From Stictocephala bisonia (lineage: Eukaryota > Arthropoda > Insecta > Hemiptera > Membracidae): a stretch of 64,000 nucleotides of DNA. Where the stretch lies: the NCBI GenBank assembly GCA_035578905.1, contig JAQJVL010000246.1:744001-808000 (forward strand), written 5' to 3'. The notes beneath the pieces are model-generated. The model did not search any database. It had not been told where the DNA came from and worked only from the letters and a program-made list of their open reading frames with translations. Position 1 is the stretch's first letter. Each line of letters opens with the position of its first letter. Shown here one piece after another: positions 33,256-45,044 of the stretch. The position numbers and the translations under genes were made by a program.

Positions 33256-35578
33256 TATCCACTGACCTAATTGGGTAGCTCGTGATCAACTTATGGCAGC
33301 CACACTGATCAACTTGGGTAGTCATCGTGATGGACTTCTAGATGGAATGTCTAGCACTCGTGATCAACATGACTAAAACTCATGATAAAAAATAAACTTG
33401 ACCATCTACCGTCATGGACTTGGCTAGTACTCGTGGCTAGTCAAGTAGACCACAGGTGCTAACCAACGTAATCACTGGCGATTACACAAGTTCAGTTCAC
33501 CAAGGGTGCTACTCAAAGTAATTATGGGTGGCTACCTAAATTGACCGTGTTCTACCTAAGATTATAGGTCCTACCTACTAAGTTGACCACAGACTCTATT
33601 CAAGGTAATCACGGGTGGAAGTTGACCACGGGTCCTACGCAAAGTAATCACAGGTACTATTCAAGTTGACCATGGGTGCTACCCAAGATAATCACACTTA
33701 TTACACTCAAGTTGACCACTGGTGCTACTCAAAGTCATTACTAAAATTGGGGGTCTACTAAAATATTGAATTTCTACTTGAAACGTTTTCCAAAATCATA
33801 ATTCTTGTTAAAATCTTGTTATTCTCAAAACGGTTAAAACTTAACATAGTTAGGCATATGCTTACCATACTTATATTCTACAATTGAAGAGTTTGATTTA
33901 TAAACATAAAGATACGCTTTACTAAAAACTAAGTAAATTACGTTACAAAGCATGGTTTTTGTAAATATTTCTTAAAGCTGTTGGATTGTGATCTAAATAT
34001 TGATTTTTATGTGGTTAAATATTTAATAAAAGGCATTAATTTGCAAATAAATTCCTATTTCGTATCTTTTTATATTCGTTTGAAGATTAAAACAAAATAA
34101 TATTAAATGAACGCCACAACAATTCTCAACATACGCTAAAAGTATTAAAGGATACGCTTTACTGAAAACTAAATAAAACACGTTAAAAAGTAATGGTAAA
34201 AAATACCACTGTCAATTTATTTTACATTTTATAGTTTTGTACGGTTTATTAATTATTTTTAATAAAATAAAAAATGAATTCACATAAACTATCATAGTTT
34301 TATGGCAATTACAACATAACACACTAATTTCCAAACATTAAAAAATAATTGAAATGTGGCCACTTTTATATTTGCTTCTGAATTATGCAGAATGAATTAC
34401 CACAATACATGAAAATAACACTACGGGGACAATTTGGTTTCAAAAAGCAGACATTTTGTTACAAAAAAGATTTTTGTGGACAGAGACGAAAACCGAAGCG
34501 AACCGTATGAATGATATCAATTATAATTAAAATAATATATTATAATCTTGCTCAATTTTCCCATTGCCATGAGAAAAGCAATTATTTTACTTCAACAACA
34601 GTTCTTACACAATTGCTTTTCAAAAATTTTAGTTTTACTGATAAATATTTCACAGTATTTTAGGAGTGATTAATTTAATATGATTCAATTAGGCATACAC
34701 AAGTTACTAAATATAACGATTCTTTTAAAACACGACTGTTAAAAATAACCAACAATCAAAACAGAGAAACTGCTGCGAGCATATTATATCAGTTTCGAAC
34801 TTATAACTTTAGACGTTCAAAGCAGATTGGGCTCACCTACCTGATAGTAGTTTGGCCTCATAAACATGTATGTTCGGGGTAGTTTAGGCTCACGTAGTTT
34901 ACCAATTCACACAGTACTTTGGTCCCAGTTTTTTATATGAGTGCAGTAGTTTGTCCTCACCTGTCTAAACAGTTTGGACTCATCCATTTTTGCACAACAG
35001 TACATAAGCGCTAAACATTTATTTACCAATGAATGTATTTGTCGTTTATAGGATATGATTTTACTGTGTGGATTAAAGCTGATGTTAAAACATATTTAGA
35101 AACAAATCAATGTTATTCCTAATAATTATAAAAAAATGCTTGACAAATTAATTGATAATAAATAATTACATATAAATAACCAATTACCAGAGTATTACAA
35201 TATACAGATACATGAGTTAGCTGAGTAAGTCACAATTTTATAAAGTCACTGTTATTTGTAAGTATAATAATATAATTATTATTATAATAATATAATAGAA
35301 CACACAGTAAATTTGTGTAGCCACCCATAATTAAGGTGGTGAACTTAGTGCCTGTGGTCAATGTGAGTAGCCATCCCTGATTACCTTGGGTAGCATCAAT
35401 GATAACCTCGGGTAGCACCCATGGTCAACATGGGTAGTACCTGTAAAAATACTTTGGGTAGGACCCATGGTCAACTTGAGTAGCCACCCCTTATTACATT
35501 GGGTAGCACTGGTTGTCAAACTTGAGTATAGCCACTAGGGGAGAAACCGTAATTAATTTGAGTAGCCACGCCTAATTC
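33256..35578. mobile_element. foldback-like element with inverted minisatellite arms
   Basis: The left array (33256-33738) has about ten worn units of the form AAGTTGACCACGGGTGCTAC followed by TCAAAGTAATCACGGGTG. The right array (about 35313-35578) carries the same unit inverted (CATGGTCAACTTGAGTAGCC, then CTTATTACATTGGGTAGCAC). Between them is repeat R1 (33739-35165). Long inverted ends made of short tandem repeats are the defining look of Foldback-type elements such as Drosophila FB and Galileo. No transposase is visible, and the exact ends and target duplication are not resolved. Confidence 0.7.
33739..35165 (+). repeat. long repeat R1, copy 1 (core of the foldback-like element)
   Basis: Nearly collinear with 38283-39742, from ATTGGGGGTCTACTAAAATA to TAAAAAAATGCTTG, with small indels. 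No open frame of note. At 34819-34985 it has about six copies of a motif like AGTTTGGNCTCA, spaced roughly 25-35 bp, also present in copy 2. Confidence 0.85.
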
Positions 35579-35584
35579 GTCGTA

Positions 35585-36975
35585 TAACCAGTAATGCTGT
35601 AGGTTCAGATAGTATTCCCATCCGTTTTGTAAAAGATATCTTGTTTGTCACATTACCTATAATCACAACTATTTTTAATAGATCCCTCAGAAATTGCATT
35701 TTTCCTTGTCAGTGGAAGTCTGCCCTTGTTCGTCCTTTGCAAAAGACCTCAACTCCTTCCACCTGCCAAGACTTCAGGCCAATCAGTATCTTGCCCGCTT
35801 TATCTAAAGGTCTTGAAAGAGTAGTTCACTGTCAAATTATTGAATACTTAATAAACCAGAATATTTTAAATGATTTCCAGTCGGGCTTCCGTACTACTCA
35901 CAGTACCGAAACAGCTCTTCTTCGAATTACTGATGACATACGTAAAGCGATGGATTCTAGTCAGGGAACTATTCTTACTCTCTTTGATTTCTCGAAAGCT
36001 TTCGATTGTGTAAATCATCAAATTCTTCTTTTAAAATTGAGGGCATTAGGGTTTTCTGACCAAGTAGTTTCCTGGCTAAGGTCATATCTTTCCGGCAGGC
36101 GGCAGTGTGTACAGATCGGTGACGAGACATCTGACTGGGAACATGTTACTTGTGGTGTGCCCCAAGGCTCTATACTGGGCCCTTTGTTGTTTGTCCTCTA
36201 TGTCAATGACATAACTTCAAGCATCACTCATTGTAAATATCACATGTACGCCGACGATCTCCAAATATACCTGCATTTTTGTCCAAACATGGTAAACGAC
36301 TCTATTCAGATGATGAATGCTGATATATCCAATATAGTTAAATGGGCGGAAAAGAATTGTCTTAATCTGAATAGCAGCAAGACGAAGCCAATTATCATAA
36401 GTCATTCCCGGCTCAGAAATGCAATCAACCATGATACCCTACAAGAGATAAGTGCAAATGGACAAGCTGTTCCTTTTTGTAGCAAGGTAAAGAGTCTTGG
36501 GGTAACAATCAACACTACTCTTACTTGGAACGAAGCCGTTGTCGAGACATGCAACAGAGTATTTGCAGGAATGCACTCGCTAAAAAGACTTCAACACTTT
36601 CTACCTGCAGAAATCAAACTGATTCTAGTCAAATCACTCATATTTCCTTATTTTACTTACTGTAACTCAGTACTCAATGACATGACTGTGTCACTTAGTG
36701 AAAGACTGCAAAGGACTCAAAATTACTGCCTCCATTTCGCTTTTAACATACGGAGAGATGAGCATTAACTCCATACTATATCCAGTCTAAAATTTTGAAA
36801 CTATCTGATCAGAGGTCTATCAAAATTCTCTCTTTTACTCATTCTTTCATTACCAAAAAATCACCAAAATATTTTTCTACAGAATTTGAGTACGTGGCGG
36901 AAAGAAGTTCAAGTGGATCAAGATCGGGATCTTCACTTTTGCGCATGCCCCATCACAGAACAGCTGCATACGACA
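35585..36975 (+). pseudogene. CR1/L2-like LINE reverse transcriptase, 5'-truncated
   Basis: Open from about 35590 to 36768, then continuing in another frame to about 36975. RT motifs in order are SDSIPIRFVKDI, FPCQWKSALVRPLQK, DFRPISILPALSKGLERVV, NILNDFQSGFRTTHSTETAL, LTLFDFSKAFDCVNHQILL, CGVPQGSILGPLLFVLYVND, MYADDLQIY (catalytic Asp pair near 36252) and KSLGVTINTTLTW. The C-terminal block LLRMPHHRTAAYD follows the frame change near 36768. The sequence upstream is cut off by the inverted minisatellite array. One frameshift only, so it is relatively young. A different family from the LINEs at 17 and 47-59 kb. Confidence 0.88.
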
Positions 36976-37026
36976 ATATGGAAATTCATGCGTTTACCAA
37001 AATGAAGTGTAAAGTTATTAAACATA

Positions 37027-37517
37027 TTCACCCATGAACGCATAGTGGTACTGACCCACCCACCCACCCATGCACGTATAGTGGTACTGACCCACCCGCC
37101 CACCCTTGCACGTATAGTGGTACTGACCCACCCACCCACCCATGCACGTATAGTGGTACTTACACCCGCCCACCCATGCACGTATAGTGGTACTGACCCA
37201 CCCGCCTACCCATGAACGTATAGTGGTACTGACCCACCCGCCCACCCATGAACGCATAGTGGTACTGACCCACCCGCCCACCCATGCATGTATAGTGGTA
37301 CTGACCCACCCGCCCACCCATGAACGTATAGTGGTATTGACCCACCCGCCCACCCATGCACGTATAGTGGTACTGACCCACCCGCCCCACCCATGCACGT
37401 ATAGTGGTACTGACCCACCCGCCCACCCATGCACGTATAGTGGTACTGACCCACCCGTCCACCCATGCACGTATAGTGGTATTGACCCACCCGCCCACCC
37501 ATGCACGTATAGTGGTA
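37027..37517. repeat. 36-bp minisatellite, about 13-14 units (locus 3)
   Basis: Units of 36 bp of the form GTGGTACTGACCCACCCGCC followed by CACCCATGCACGTATA. Variation is mainly CACG/AACG/CATG and one deleted stretch near 37160. Long open frames exist on both strands purely because the period is a multiple of three. Smaller relatives lie at 9215-9415 and 13985-14055. Confidence 0.97.
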
Positions 37518-38282
37518 CGATTTTTTCAAATAAATACTATAATCCTATATATTTTTCAAATCACAATAAAATTTGGAACATTTTGGCTATTTCACTTTTT
37601 TAGAATGTAAAAAAAATATATACTCTAGGGGGCCTAAAAGTAAAAAAAGAAATAAAAATAAAAAACATGACATAAAAACATTATAAAAAAATATGTATTA
37701 CTGACTTATTTGTATTATTACTCGAGAGTTTAGCTCTTTCTAAATATAACAAAACAAATTTGATAAAATTATTGCAATATTTAAATTTTTTATAAATTTT
37801 AAAAAAACCTTGCGAAACCCGTAAAATTAGGTGGACCCTGGAGAAAAAGTGATGGACACCCGGAGGGTTAAGAGGGCTCTAAAGGGAAAGAAAATATAGA
37901 AGTCATGCGACACTGGCGATAGAAGTTGGAACTACGTCCAGTTTTTTTTGGCGTAGAAGTTTAATCCGCCGGACAGAGTTGAATATAGTTCCTTGAATCA
38001 TTTCCGGTATAGTAAGTTTTCGTAGTATTTTCAACCGGAAACCCCAGTTACCCCTCCCTCCCACCTGCCGCATCCTCAGTTGGCTAAGCCCGACCTTCTC
38101 TGTCTGAATGTATGTTGAGCAGAAAGGCCAATTCTTTTCAACAATTGTCAATTTTCAGTCAGTACCGGTATTGCTGCTCTATTTTATTTCTTAACATGTT
38201 TTTATGTAAAGTTGTTTTTGTAAAAAATGGTAATATTTGTTTAGAAAAGTAAACTTTTTACAGTGAAATCAAATTATTCACT
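37518..38282. other. no gene seen
   Basis: AT-rich, then a slightly GC-richer stretch at 37900-38170 with an 82-codon minus-strand frame lacking any domain. Confidence 0.45.
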
Positions 38283-39742
38283 GATAAAATTGGGGGTCTA
38301 CTAAAATATTGAATTTCTAATTGAAACGTTTTCCAAAATCATAATTCTTGTTAAAATCTTGTTATTCTCAAAACGGTTAAAATTTAACATAGTTAGGCAT
38401 AGGCTTACCATACTTATATTCTACAATTGAAAAACAATTGAAGAGTTTGTTTATAAAGATCATAAAGATACGCTTTACTAAAACTAAGTAAATTACATTA
38501 TAAAGTATGGTTTTTGTAAATATTCTTTAAAGCTCTTGGATTGTGCTCTAAATATTGGTTTTTAAGTGGTTAAATATTTAATAAAAGGCATCAATTTTCA
38601 ACTAAATTTCTATTTCGTATATTTTTATGTTCGGTTGAAGATTAAAACAAAATAATATTAAATAAACGCCACAACAATTCTCAACACACGCTTAAAACAT
38701 TAAAGGATACGTTTTACTGAAAACTAAATAAAACACGTTAAAAAGTAATAGTAAAAAATACCAACTGTCTATTTATTTTACATTTTATAGTTTTGCACAG
38801 TTTATTAATTATTTTTAATAAAATAAACAATGATTTCACATAAACTATCATAGTTTTATGGCAATTGCAACATAAACACACTAATTTCCAAATATTAAGA
38901 AATGGTTGAAATGGGCCACTTTTTTATTTGCTTCTGAAGTATGCTGAATGAATTCCTACATTACATGAAAATAACACTACGGGGACAATTTGGTTCAAAA
39001 AAGCAAACATTTTGTTACAACAAACATTTTCGCGGACAGAGACGAAAACCGAAGCGAACCGTATGAATGATATCAATTATAATTAAAATAATATATTATA
39101 ATCTTGCTCAATTTTCCTATTTCCATGAGAAAAGCAATTATTTTATTTTAACAGCAGTTCTTACAAAATTACTTTCAAATATTTTTAGTTTTACTGATAA
39201 ATATTTCACAGTATTTTAGGAGTGATTAATTTGGTATGATTTAATTAGGCCTACACAAATTACTAAATATAACGTTTTTTATTTTAACACGACTGTTAAA
39301 AATAACCAACAATCAAAATAGAGAAACCAACAGAAAAACTGCTGCGAGCATATATCAATTTCGAACATGTAAATTTAGACGTTCAAAGCAGATTGGGCTC
39401 ACCTACCTGACAGTAGTTTGGCCTCATAAACATGTTTGTTAGGGGTAGTTAAGGCTCACGTAGTATACCAGTTTGACCTCAGCAATTCACACAATACTTT
39501 GGTCTCAGTTTTTATATGAGTACAGTAGTTTGTCCTCACCTGTCTAAGCAGTTTGGACTCATCCATTTTGACACCACAGTACATAAGTGCTAAACACTTC
39601 GTTACCTATGAATGTATTTGTCGTTTATAGGAAATGATTTTATTGCATGGATTAAAGCTGATGTTAAAACATATTTAGAAACAAATTAATGTTATTCCTA
39701 ATAAATATAAAAAAATGCTTGGACAATAATTAATAACAATTA
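38283..39742 (+). repeat. long repeat R1, copy 2
   Basis: Same order and orientation as 33739-35165, without the minisatellite arms. It contains the AGTTTGGNCTCA-type series at about 39392-39560, with one extra unit (AGTTTGACCTCAG). It directly abuts R2. Confidence 0.85.
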
Positions 39743-40615
39743 AAAATAAAATAAAGTTCAATAGTGACAGTGACTTATTACTGAATTACTTATCGCTTCG
39801 GTCAAGCCGGAATTATTGAATTAATATTTTTACTGTACGCATTCGTTAATGTAGTTTATATGATTTATTTCATAGAAATGTTGTATATAGATGATTATTA
39901 CAGTATTTTTCATGACATAATAAATCTTGTGCACTGTCATTACAAATAAATGTTTTATGCTTTACTTGTGGTTAGATTATATCAGGAACCACATGGGAAC
40001 GCACATTTTAATTTAAACGAAATAAGCCATTCAAAAGTAATTAGACTAACTCTAAGTGAGTAAATCAGTCTGTAAAATGAAACTGATATCAGTCGTCGTA
40101 GGCCAACATTGCATCCATCAATGTTAAGTTAAATGAAGAAAGGTTTTTATGAATGAAGTAGTAAAATCCATCTGCGACTAAGAAGTTCAAGGTTTCGCCA
40201 CTTGGATCTCACGAATCACCGTATTTTTTAGCAATAAATTACCATGCAGGCATTTGCGCTGTCCTACATTGCGGCTACAGATTTAAAGATATCGATCTGA
40301 ACCAAAACTAAATTTAAACTAGATACATTTCTGACTAAAATCGCTTTTTAAAATTTCGATAATAGCTCTAGTTTTATTTTGGCACTAGTTTGAATATTGG
40401 GTAACTTCAATAACCTATAAAATAGAAAGTAAGGAGAATTCGAAAATTCTAAAAAGCGATTCGAGTCAAAAATGTCTTTATCTTTAAATAGATGTTTCAT
40501 TTATAATTTTACGACAGTAAATAAAGGCAGTATCTTGGACCGGGCAAAGCAGTTTTTACGCTTCTCAGCGCGGGGGTTTAGAGCCCTCTTAAAGATTAAT
40601 TTAGCTAGGGAGTTG
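39743..40615 (+). repeat. long repeat R2, uninterrupted copy
   Basis: Reverse complement of 19030-19650 plus 25076-25310. Near 39975 it reads GTGGTTAGATTATATCAGGAACC, the empty form of the site occupied by the LINE at 19651-25075. No coding content. Confidence 0.85.
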
Positions 40616-40720
40616 AAAATATATTAATAATTATTTATAATGTTTTTGTTCATGTGTTAGGCCAAGGTAGCTTTTATTCCATATTAATTTTTTTTTCTAA
40701 TTTCTAAATAAATAAATGAA

Positions 40721-41145
40721 TAGTTTTTTAATTAGCATAATACATGTTGGTACATGTACAGTACAAGTAAACGTCACACAACACAAATTTATTACAATAT
40801 AAGCACAAATTGCACAAATATACTACAATACAAGCACAAAATGCACAAATATTATGGTGATCGATTTCGGTGAACCACGCTCACCTTCCTCAGACCAGAG
40901 GGATTCACAAAAGAATGGAAAACGGTGTTCAACAACTCAATTTAAAATTGAGAGATTTAAATTGAGTTGTTGAACACCGTTTTCCATTCTTTTGTGAATC
41001 CCTCTGGTCTGAGGAAGGTGAGCGTGGTTCACCGAAATCGATCACCATAATATTTGTGCATTTTGTGCTTGTATTGTAGTATATTTGTGTATTTTGTGCT
41101 TATATTGTAATAAATTTGTGTTGTGTGACGTTTACTTGTACTGTA
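40721..41145. mobile_element. foldback element, copy d: near-perfect 190-bp-arm hairpin
   Basis: Arms 40757-40946 and 40956-41145 are almost exact complements around a 9-base loop. The arms contain two direct repeats of ACAATACAAGCACAAAATGC type, then GATCGATTTCGGTGAACCAC, CCTTCCTCAGACCAGAGGGA and a unique inner part. A 36-base single-sided left extension (40721-40756) has no partner. AAATAAATGAA occurs immediately on both sides (40710-40720 and 41145-41155), a probable target duplication of about 11 bp. The near identity of the arms implies recent origin or arm-to-arm copying. Confidence 0.92.
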
Positions 41146-41725
41146 AATAAATGAAAGAACATAACTGAAAATCAACCTAGCTGGGTTACTAGATTAATAC
41201 TACCAGATCTAAAGTATTTGTTGTGGATACTAATTTAATAACTAACTAGCTATTGCAGTCATCAGAATTAAAATAAAGCTGTTGCATCATATCGGTCCTA
41301 CACTAGACTATCACCAAATTAAAGTGCATGGGATCACTCACTAACTGACTCATCACTTCTAAGTATTGCCACTTTGAAATGTTGACCATAAACAGATCTA
41401 AATATATGATCTAAGAAAAATCCATAAACATTTGCAATGATCCTATAATGAATAGTGAACTTTAATGGTCTGGAAATGACTGTTTAAACAAGATAACTAA
41501 TCAGTTGTTGGCTCATTTAATCAATAAATGAACATTGTAATGATTCAAATTATTATGTTTTCTTAATTAATTCTTTTATGGAATGAGATGATTTAGTAAT
41601 GGATTTTTTGCGAAATTTGGTATGTAGGTGTATTTGACCAATAAATATTTATTTCACAATTTATAATTTTAAATAAGCGATTTTTGCCTCTTACGTTAGA
41701 AAATTAATACTTAAATAAATCATTT
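41146..41725. other. no gene; short dispersed repeat
   Basis: No coding signal. AATTTGGTATGTAGGTGTAT then TTGACCAATAAATAT at 41613-41650 is related to AATTGGGTATGTAGGGATAT then TTGGCCAATAT at 42772-42803. Confidence 0.5.
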
Positions 41726-41726
41726 T

Positions 41727-41880
41727 CTGGCGTGGTGGCTCAGTGGCTATGGCTTCAGATTGCGGAGGGCAAGGCCCAAGATTCGACATCCCACTGAGTC
41801 CACAGTCGGTACTTCACTTGTTGAATAAAGTTCACGCACAGGCTTGCAAGTCCATGTGAACTGGCGAGTGAAGTTTAATA
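41727..41880 (+). repeat. tRNA-headed SINE
   Basis: GCGTGGTGGCTCAGTGGCTA contains an A-box (TGGCTCAGTGG, 41736-41746). GATTCGACATC (41780-41790) is a B-box, 34 bases further on. Box order, spacing and the CCCACT closing stretch fit a tRNA-derived RNA polymerase III promoter. The body beyond is short and its end unclear. It differs from family S1 at 61150-61435. Confidence 0.65.
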
Positions 41881-42679
41881 ACTCAGCATTATCTAGTTTC
41901 TTTATTATTTCATCTTTAATTTTGGTTTTCAGAAAACTAGACCCAAACAAATGTAGTTTACTCAACATGACTGGTTCAACATCCAGGAACATAAGTTTAA
42001 TGTATTTCCAAATAGTATACGTTTTAGAATCGAATATAAAATCTAGATCTTCAAAATATATGATAAAAGCAGCCAAACATATTTGGCTTGGTGAAAAAAT
42101 AAGTAATTGGCATAGAATAAAAGACAATGATAGTAAACATTTGAATCAGTTAAAAGACCAAATTCAATTAAATATGATTAATTACTATTATTTAAATTTT
42201 TTTTCATAAATATTTGAACTAATTTATGATTGATACTGTATGTTTTTCCAAACAAATTTTAAAACTAGATAAACTATCCTCAACAAAAAATGTCTATAAC
42301 AGATGCTTTGATTTGAAAATATATGAAACAAATAAAATAAACGCAACAAATAATCTAGTAGTGAATCTGTCAGATAAATAATTATCTGAAGGTTTAACTT
42401 ACTCTTTGCCTCCAACACAGAGTGCTGAACAATTATAATTACATACTAACAACCATTATGTTTTAAGAGTATTTTAAAATTAATTAAATTTCTGATATTT
42501 TAATGTTAACTTAAAAGGGTGAATTATCTTTTTTCATATGTTGCCGAATTATACTTACATAGTAGTCAGCATAGAGAAAGTATTGATTGTCAAAAAAAAT
42601 TGTTTGCAAGTTGGTCTAAAAATCCATTTTAGGGACCCCTGAACCCAAAAAGTGATTATTTGGGGAAAAAATGTTTTCT
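41881..42679. other. no gene recognised
   Basis: A plus-strand frame at 41844-42209 (121 codons) stays open in AT-rich sequence but matches nothing I know. I see no splice-supported exon. Confidence 0.4.
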
Positions 42680-42687
42680 GTCTGTCC

Positions 42688-42733
<46 letters not shown>

Positions 42734-43230
42734 ACTTCGCTGGAGACCAAACGGATGGATCGATTTTTATGAAATTGGGTATGTAGGGATATTTGGCCAA
42801 TATCTTCAGACAGTTTTTTTCACTTTATGAAATTTTAGTTTTTTTTAAATTGTTATAGGCAAAAACATTAAAAATTGGAATTTTCTCAAAAACACCTCTC
42901 ACGATTTTGATTACATTTTTAGAAAATATGTGAATTACAATTTAAAATTCTTCAGTAAAAATTGCATGTCCCCAACATTAATAGTTTTTTAGTTATAACA
43001 CTTTTTACAGACAAAAAAATTTAAAATGCATTTTTGTCAAGCTTTCATTTAACGATTTTGATTAAATTTTCAGTAAAGATGCAAATTACAATTAAAATAT
43101 TTTAGTTACCACCTCACTAATTTGTTTACGTTAAATGTAAAATTGAACATCCATTTTTATTGTACATTTTTTTAACCAATCTGACATAACAAAGGGAAAG
43201 GGGGCAAGTTTCTACCAGTTACCAGGTACT
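42680..43230. repeat. (TG)n-headed dispersed repeat with duplicated body
   Basis: A TG microsatellite (42690-42727) is followed by GGATGGATCGATTTTTATGA and AATTGGGTATGTAGGGATAT. The body repeats loosely with a ~160-bp period: CACGATTTTGATTACATTTT (42900) against AACGATTTTGATTAAATTTT (43054), each followed by a GAATTACAATT/AAATTACAATT step. Confidence 0.65.
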
Positions 43231-43439
43231 ATTTATTGTTTTTTTTTTTTTTTATGAAACAATAAAAACCTAAACTTTGAGAAACCGTGCAGAAAATTAG
43301 TATACCTGATAAGCTTATTGGTTGACAAAGATCTCTGTTGAGGGATTCAAAAGTAAAGTTAAAATATAAAATGAATACTCTGAAATCTTCCAAACCCTTC
43401 CAGAAGTTAGACAAGAAGATGGTTTTCCCTAATAATGTT

Positions 43440-43640
43440 TAATATTGTAATCAAAGAAACCTTGAAAAAGCACAAAAAATGTACAGGCAGGAGTAAACAT
43501 GCAGGATCAAAAGTGAAAACACTTGCATTTGCTGATGACGTGGAGTACCATAAGTTATTGCAGAATCAAAAGAGGACCTGTTTAAACTAGCAGAAATTAT
43601 TAATAATTATTTTATTAATACTATGAAGTAAATGTTACCT
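43440..43640 (+). pseudogene. RTE-type LINE scrap (RT catalytic region)
   Basis: VKTLAFADDV (43519-43548), then after a frame break AESKEDLFKLAEIINNY, matches the RTE pattern LAFADD...A.s.eel..l...i. Only about 60 codons, broken. Confidence 0.6.
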
Positions 43641-44144
43641 GCACGATACAGATGTATCAAGCAGCCTTGAGTTTAACTAGTGTAACAACTAACATAATTA
43701 CTCAACTTAATTAATAAATCAACAATAAATTTTTGAATTAATTTTATTGTACAATAGGGCTTGACAGTCAAAAACTTTGCATTTTGACATGAGTAGTAGC
43801 GTTATTTACATTTTAATTTTTCATACTTGATGAATTTGTATTCTAAAGTCATGACTTTATAAAACAAAAGATTCTGTACAACTTTAAATTTATTTTGATT
43901 GAATTTATTTTTATTTTTAATTATCATTCTGTTTACTTAATAGTTTTTTATAAAAACTGTTTTGCTGAATAAAGTTAAGATTAATTTTGTGGAGCTAAAT
44001 AATTATTTGAAAATTAAGTTTTTATAGTGGCAAACAATTTGTTCTTAGGCCATAATTACAAACAATAATATTCTCCAAATGAACCTTTTAAAATTAGGGT
44101 TAGTGTTGATCTCATAGTTTTTTATTAAAGCTGTACCAAAATAT

Positions 44145-44643
44145 NNNNNNNNNNNNNNNNNNNNNNNNNNNNNNNNNNNNNNNNNNNNNNNNNNNNNNNN
44201 NNNNNNNNNNNNNNNNNNNNNNNNNNNNNNNNNNNNNNNNNNNNNNNNNNNNNNNNNNNNNNNNNNNNNNNNNNNNNNNNNNNNNNNNNNNNNNNNNNNN
44301 NNNNNNNNNNNNNNNNNNNNNNNNNNNNNNNNNNNNNNNNNNNNNNNNNNNNNNNNNNNNNNNNNNNNNNNNNNNNNNNNNNNNNNNNNNNNNNNNNNNN
44401 NNNNNNNNNNNNNNNNNNNNNNNNNNNNNNNNNNNNNNNNNNNNNNNNNNNNNNNNNNNNNNNNNNNNNNNNNNNNNNNNNNNNNNNNNNNNNNNNNNNN
44501 NNNNNNNNNNNNNNNNNNNNNNNNNNNNNNNNNNNNNNNNNNNNNNNNNNNNNNNNNNNNNNNNNNNNNNNNNNNNNNNNNNNNNNNNNNNNNNNNNNNN
44601 NNNNNNNNNNNNNNNNNNNNNNNNNNNNNNNNNNNNNNNNNNN
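44145..44643. other. assembly gap (499 N)
   Basis: Run of undetermined bases. Any open frame spanning it is artificial. Confidence 1.
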
Positions 44644-44830
44644 AAGGTTATATGGGGTAGGAGCTGATGTGGAGAGGAGAGGAGTTCTGTGGGAGGAGGT
44701 GCTGAGTGAAGACAGACACAGCTGGAGAGACTTGGTGAATACCTGGACCCAGGAGTGACTGGAAGGGGACTGGATGTAATATGTATGTATTGTATTTATA
44801 AATGGCTGAATGACCGTTGGAAATAAAGTA
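44644..44830 (+). pseudogene. LINE C-terminal scrap next to the gap
   Basis: The plus frame reads GADVERRGVLWEEVLSEDRH then SWRDLVNTWTQE and a stop, like the W-x2-D..RWR.LV.TWT end of some LINE ORF2 proteins. The body would lie in or beyond the gap. Confidence 0.45.
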
Positions 44831-45044
44831 AAATTCACTTCCAAGGTTGGAATTAAATTTTAAATCTTGCGTGTTGGAAAAAGTTGCATTTGTCCCTTTT
44901 TGTTGTTTGAATTTTTATTCCTAAATTGGGCTGGTTTACATTAACCTTGCACTTCTTATTGATATTCAGCCTCTGGATGTTATGTCATTTTCTTAGAAAT
45001 AATAAATGTACTTATGGAATTTTAAGAAAATTTACAAATAAAAA

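Noticed and set aside
37018..37603. Several overlapping open frames on both strands rich in Gly-Gly-Trp-Val or His-Pro-Pro-Thr
   Set aside because: By-products of the 36-bp minisatellite, whose period is divisible by three.
41727..41800. A functional tRNA gene
   Set aside because: A- and B-box are present, but the acceptor stem does not close and the anticodon arm is worn; better as a SINE head.
44125..44844. 239-codon minus-strand frame
   Set aside because: Most of it is the 499-base gap of undetermined sequence.
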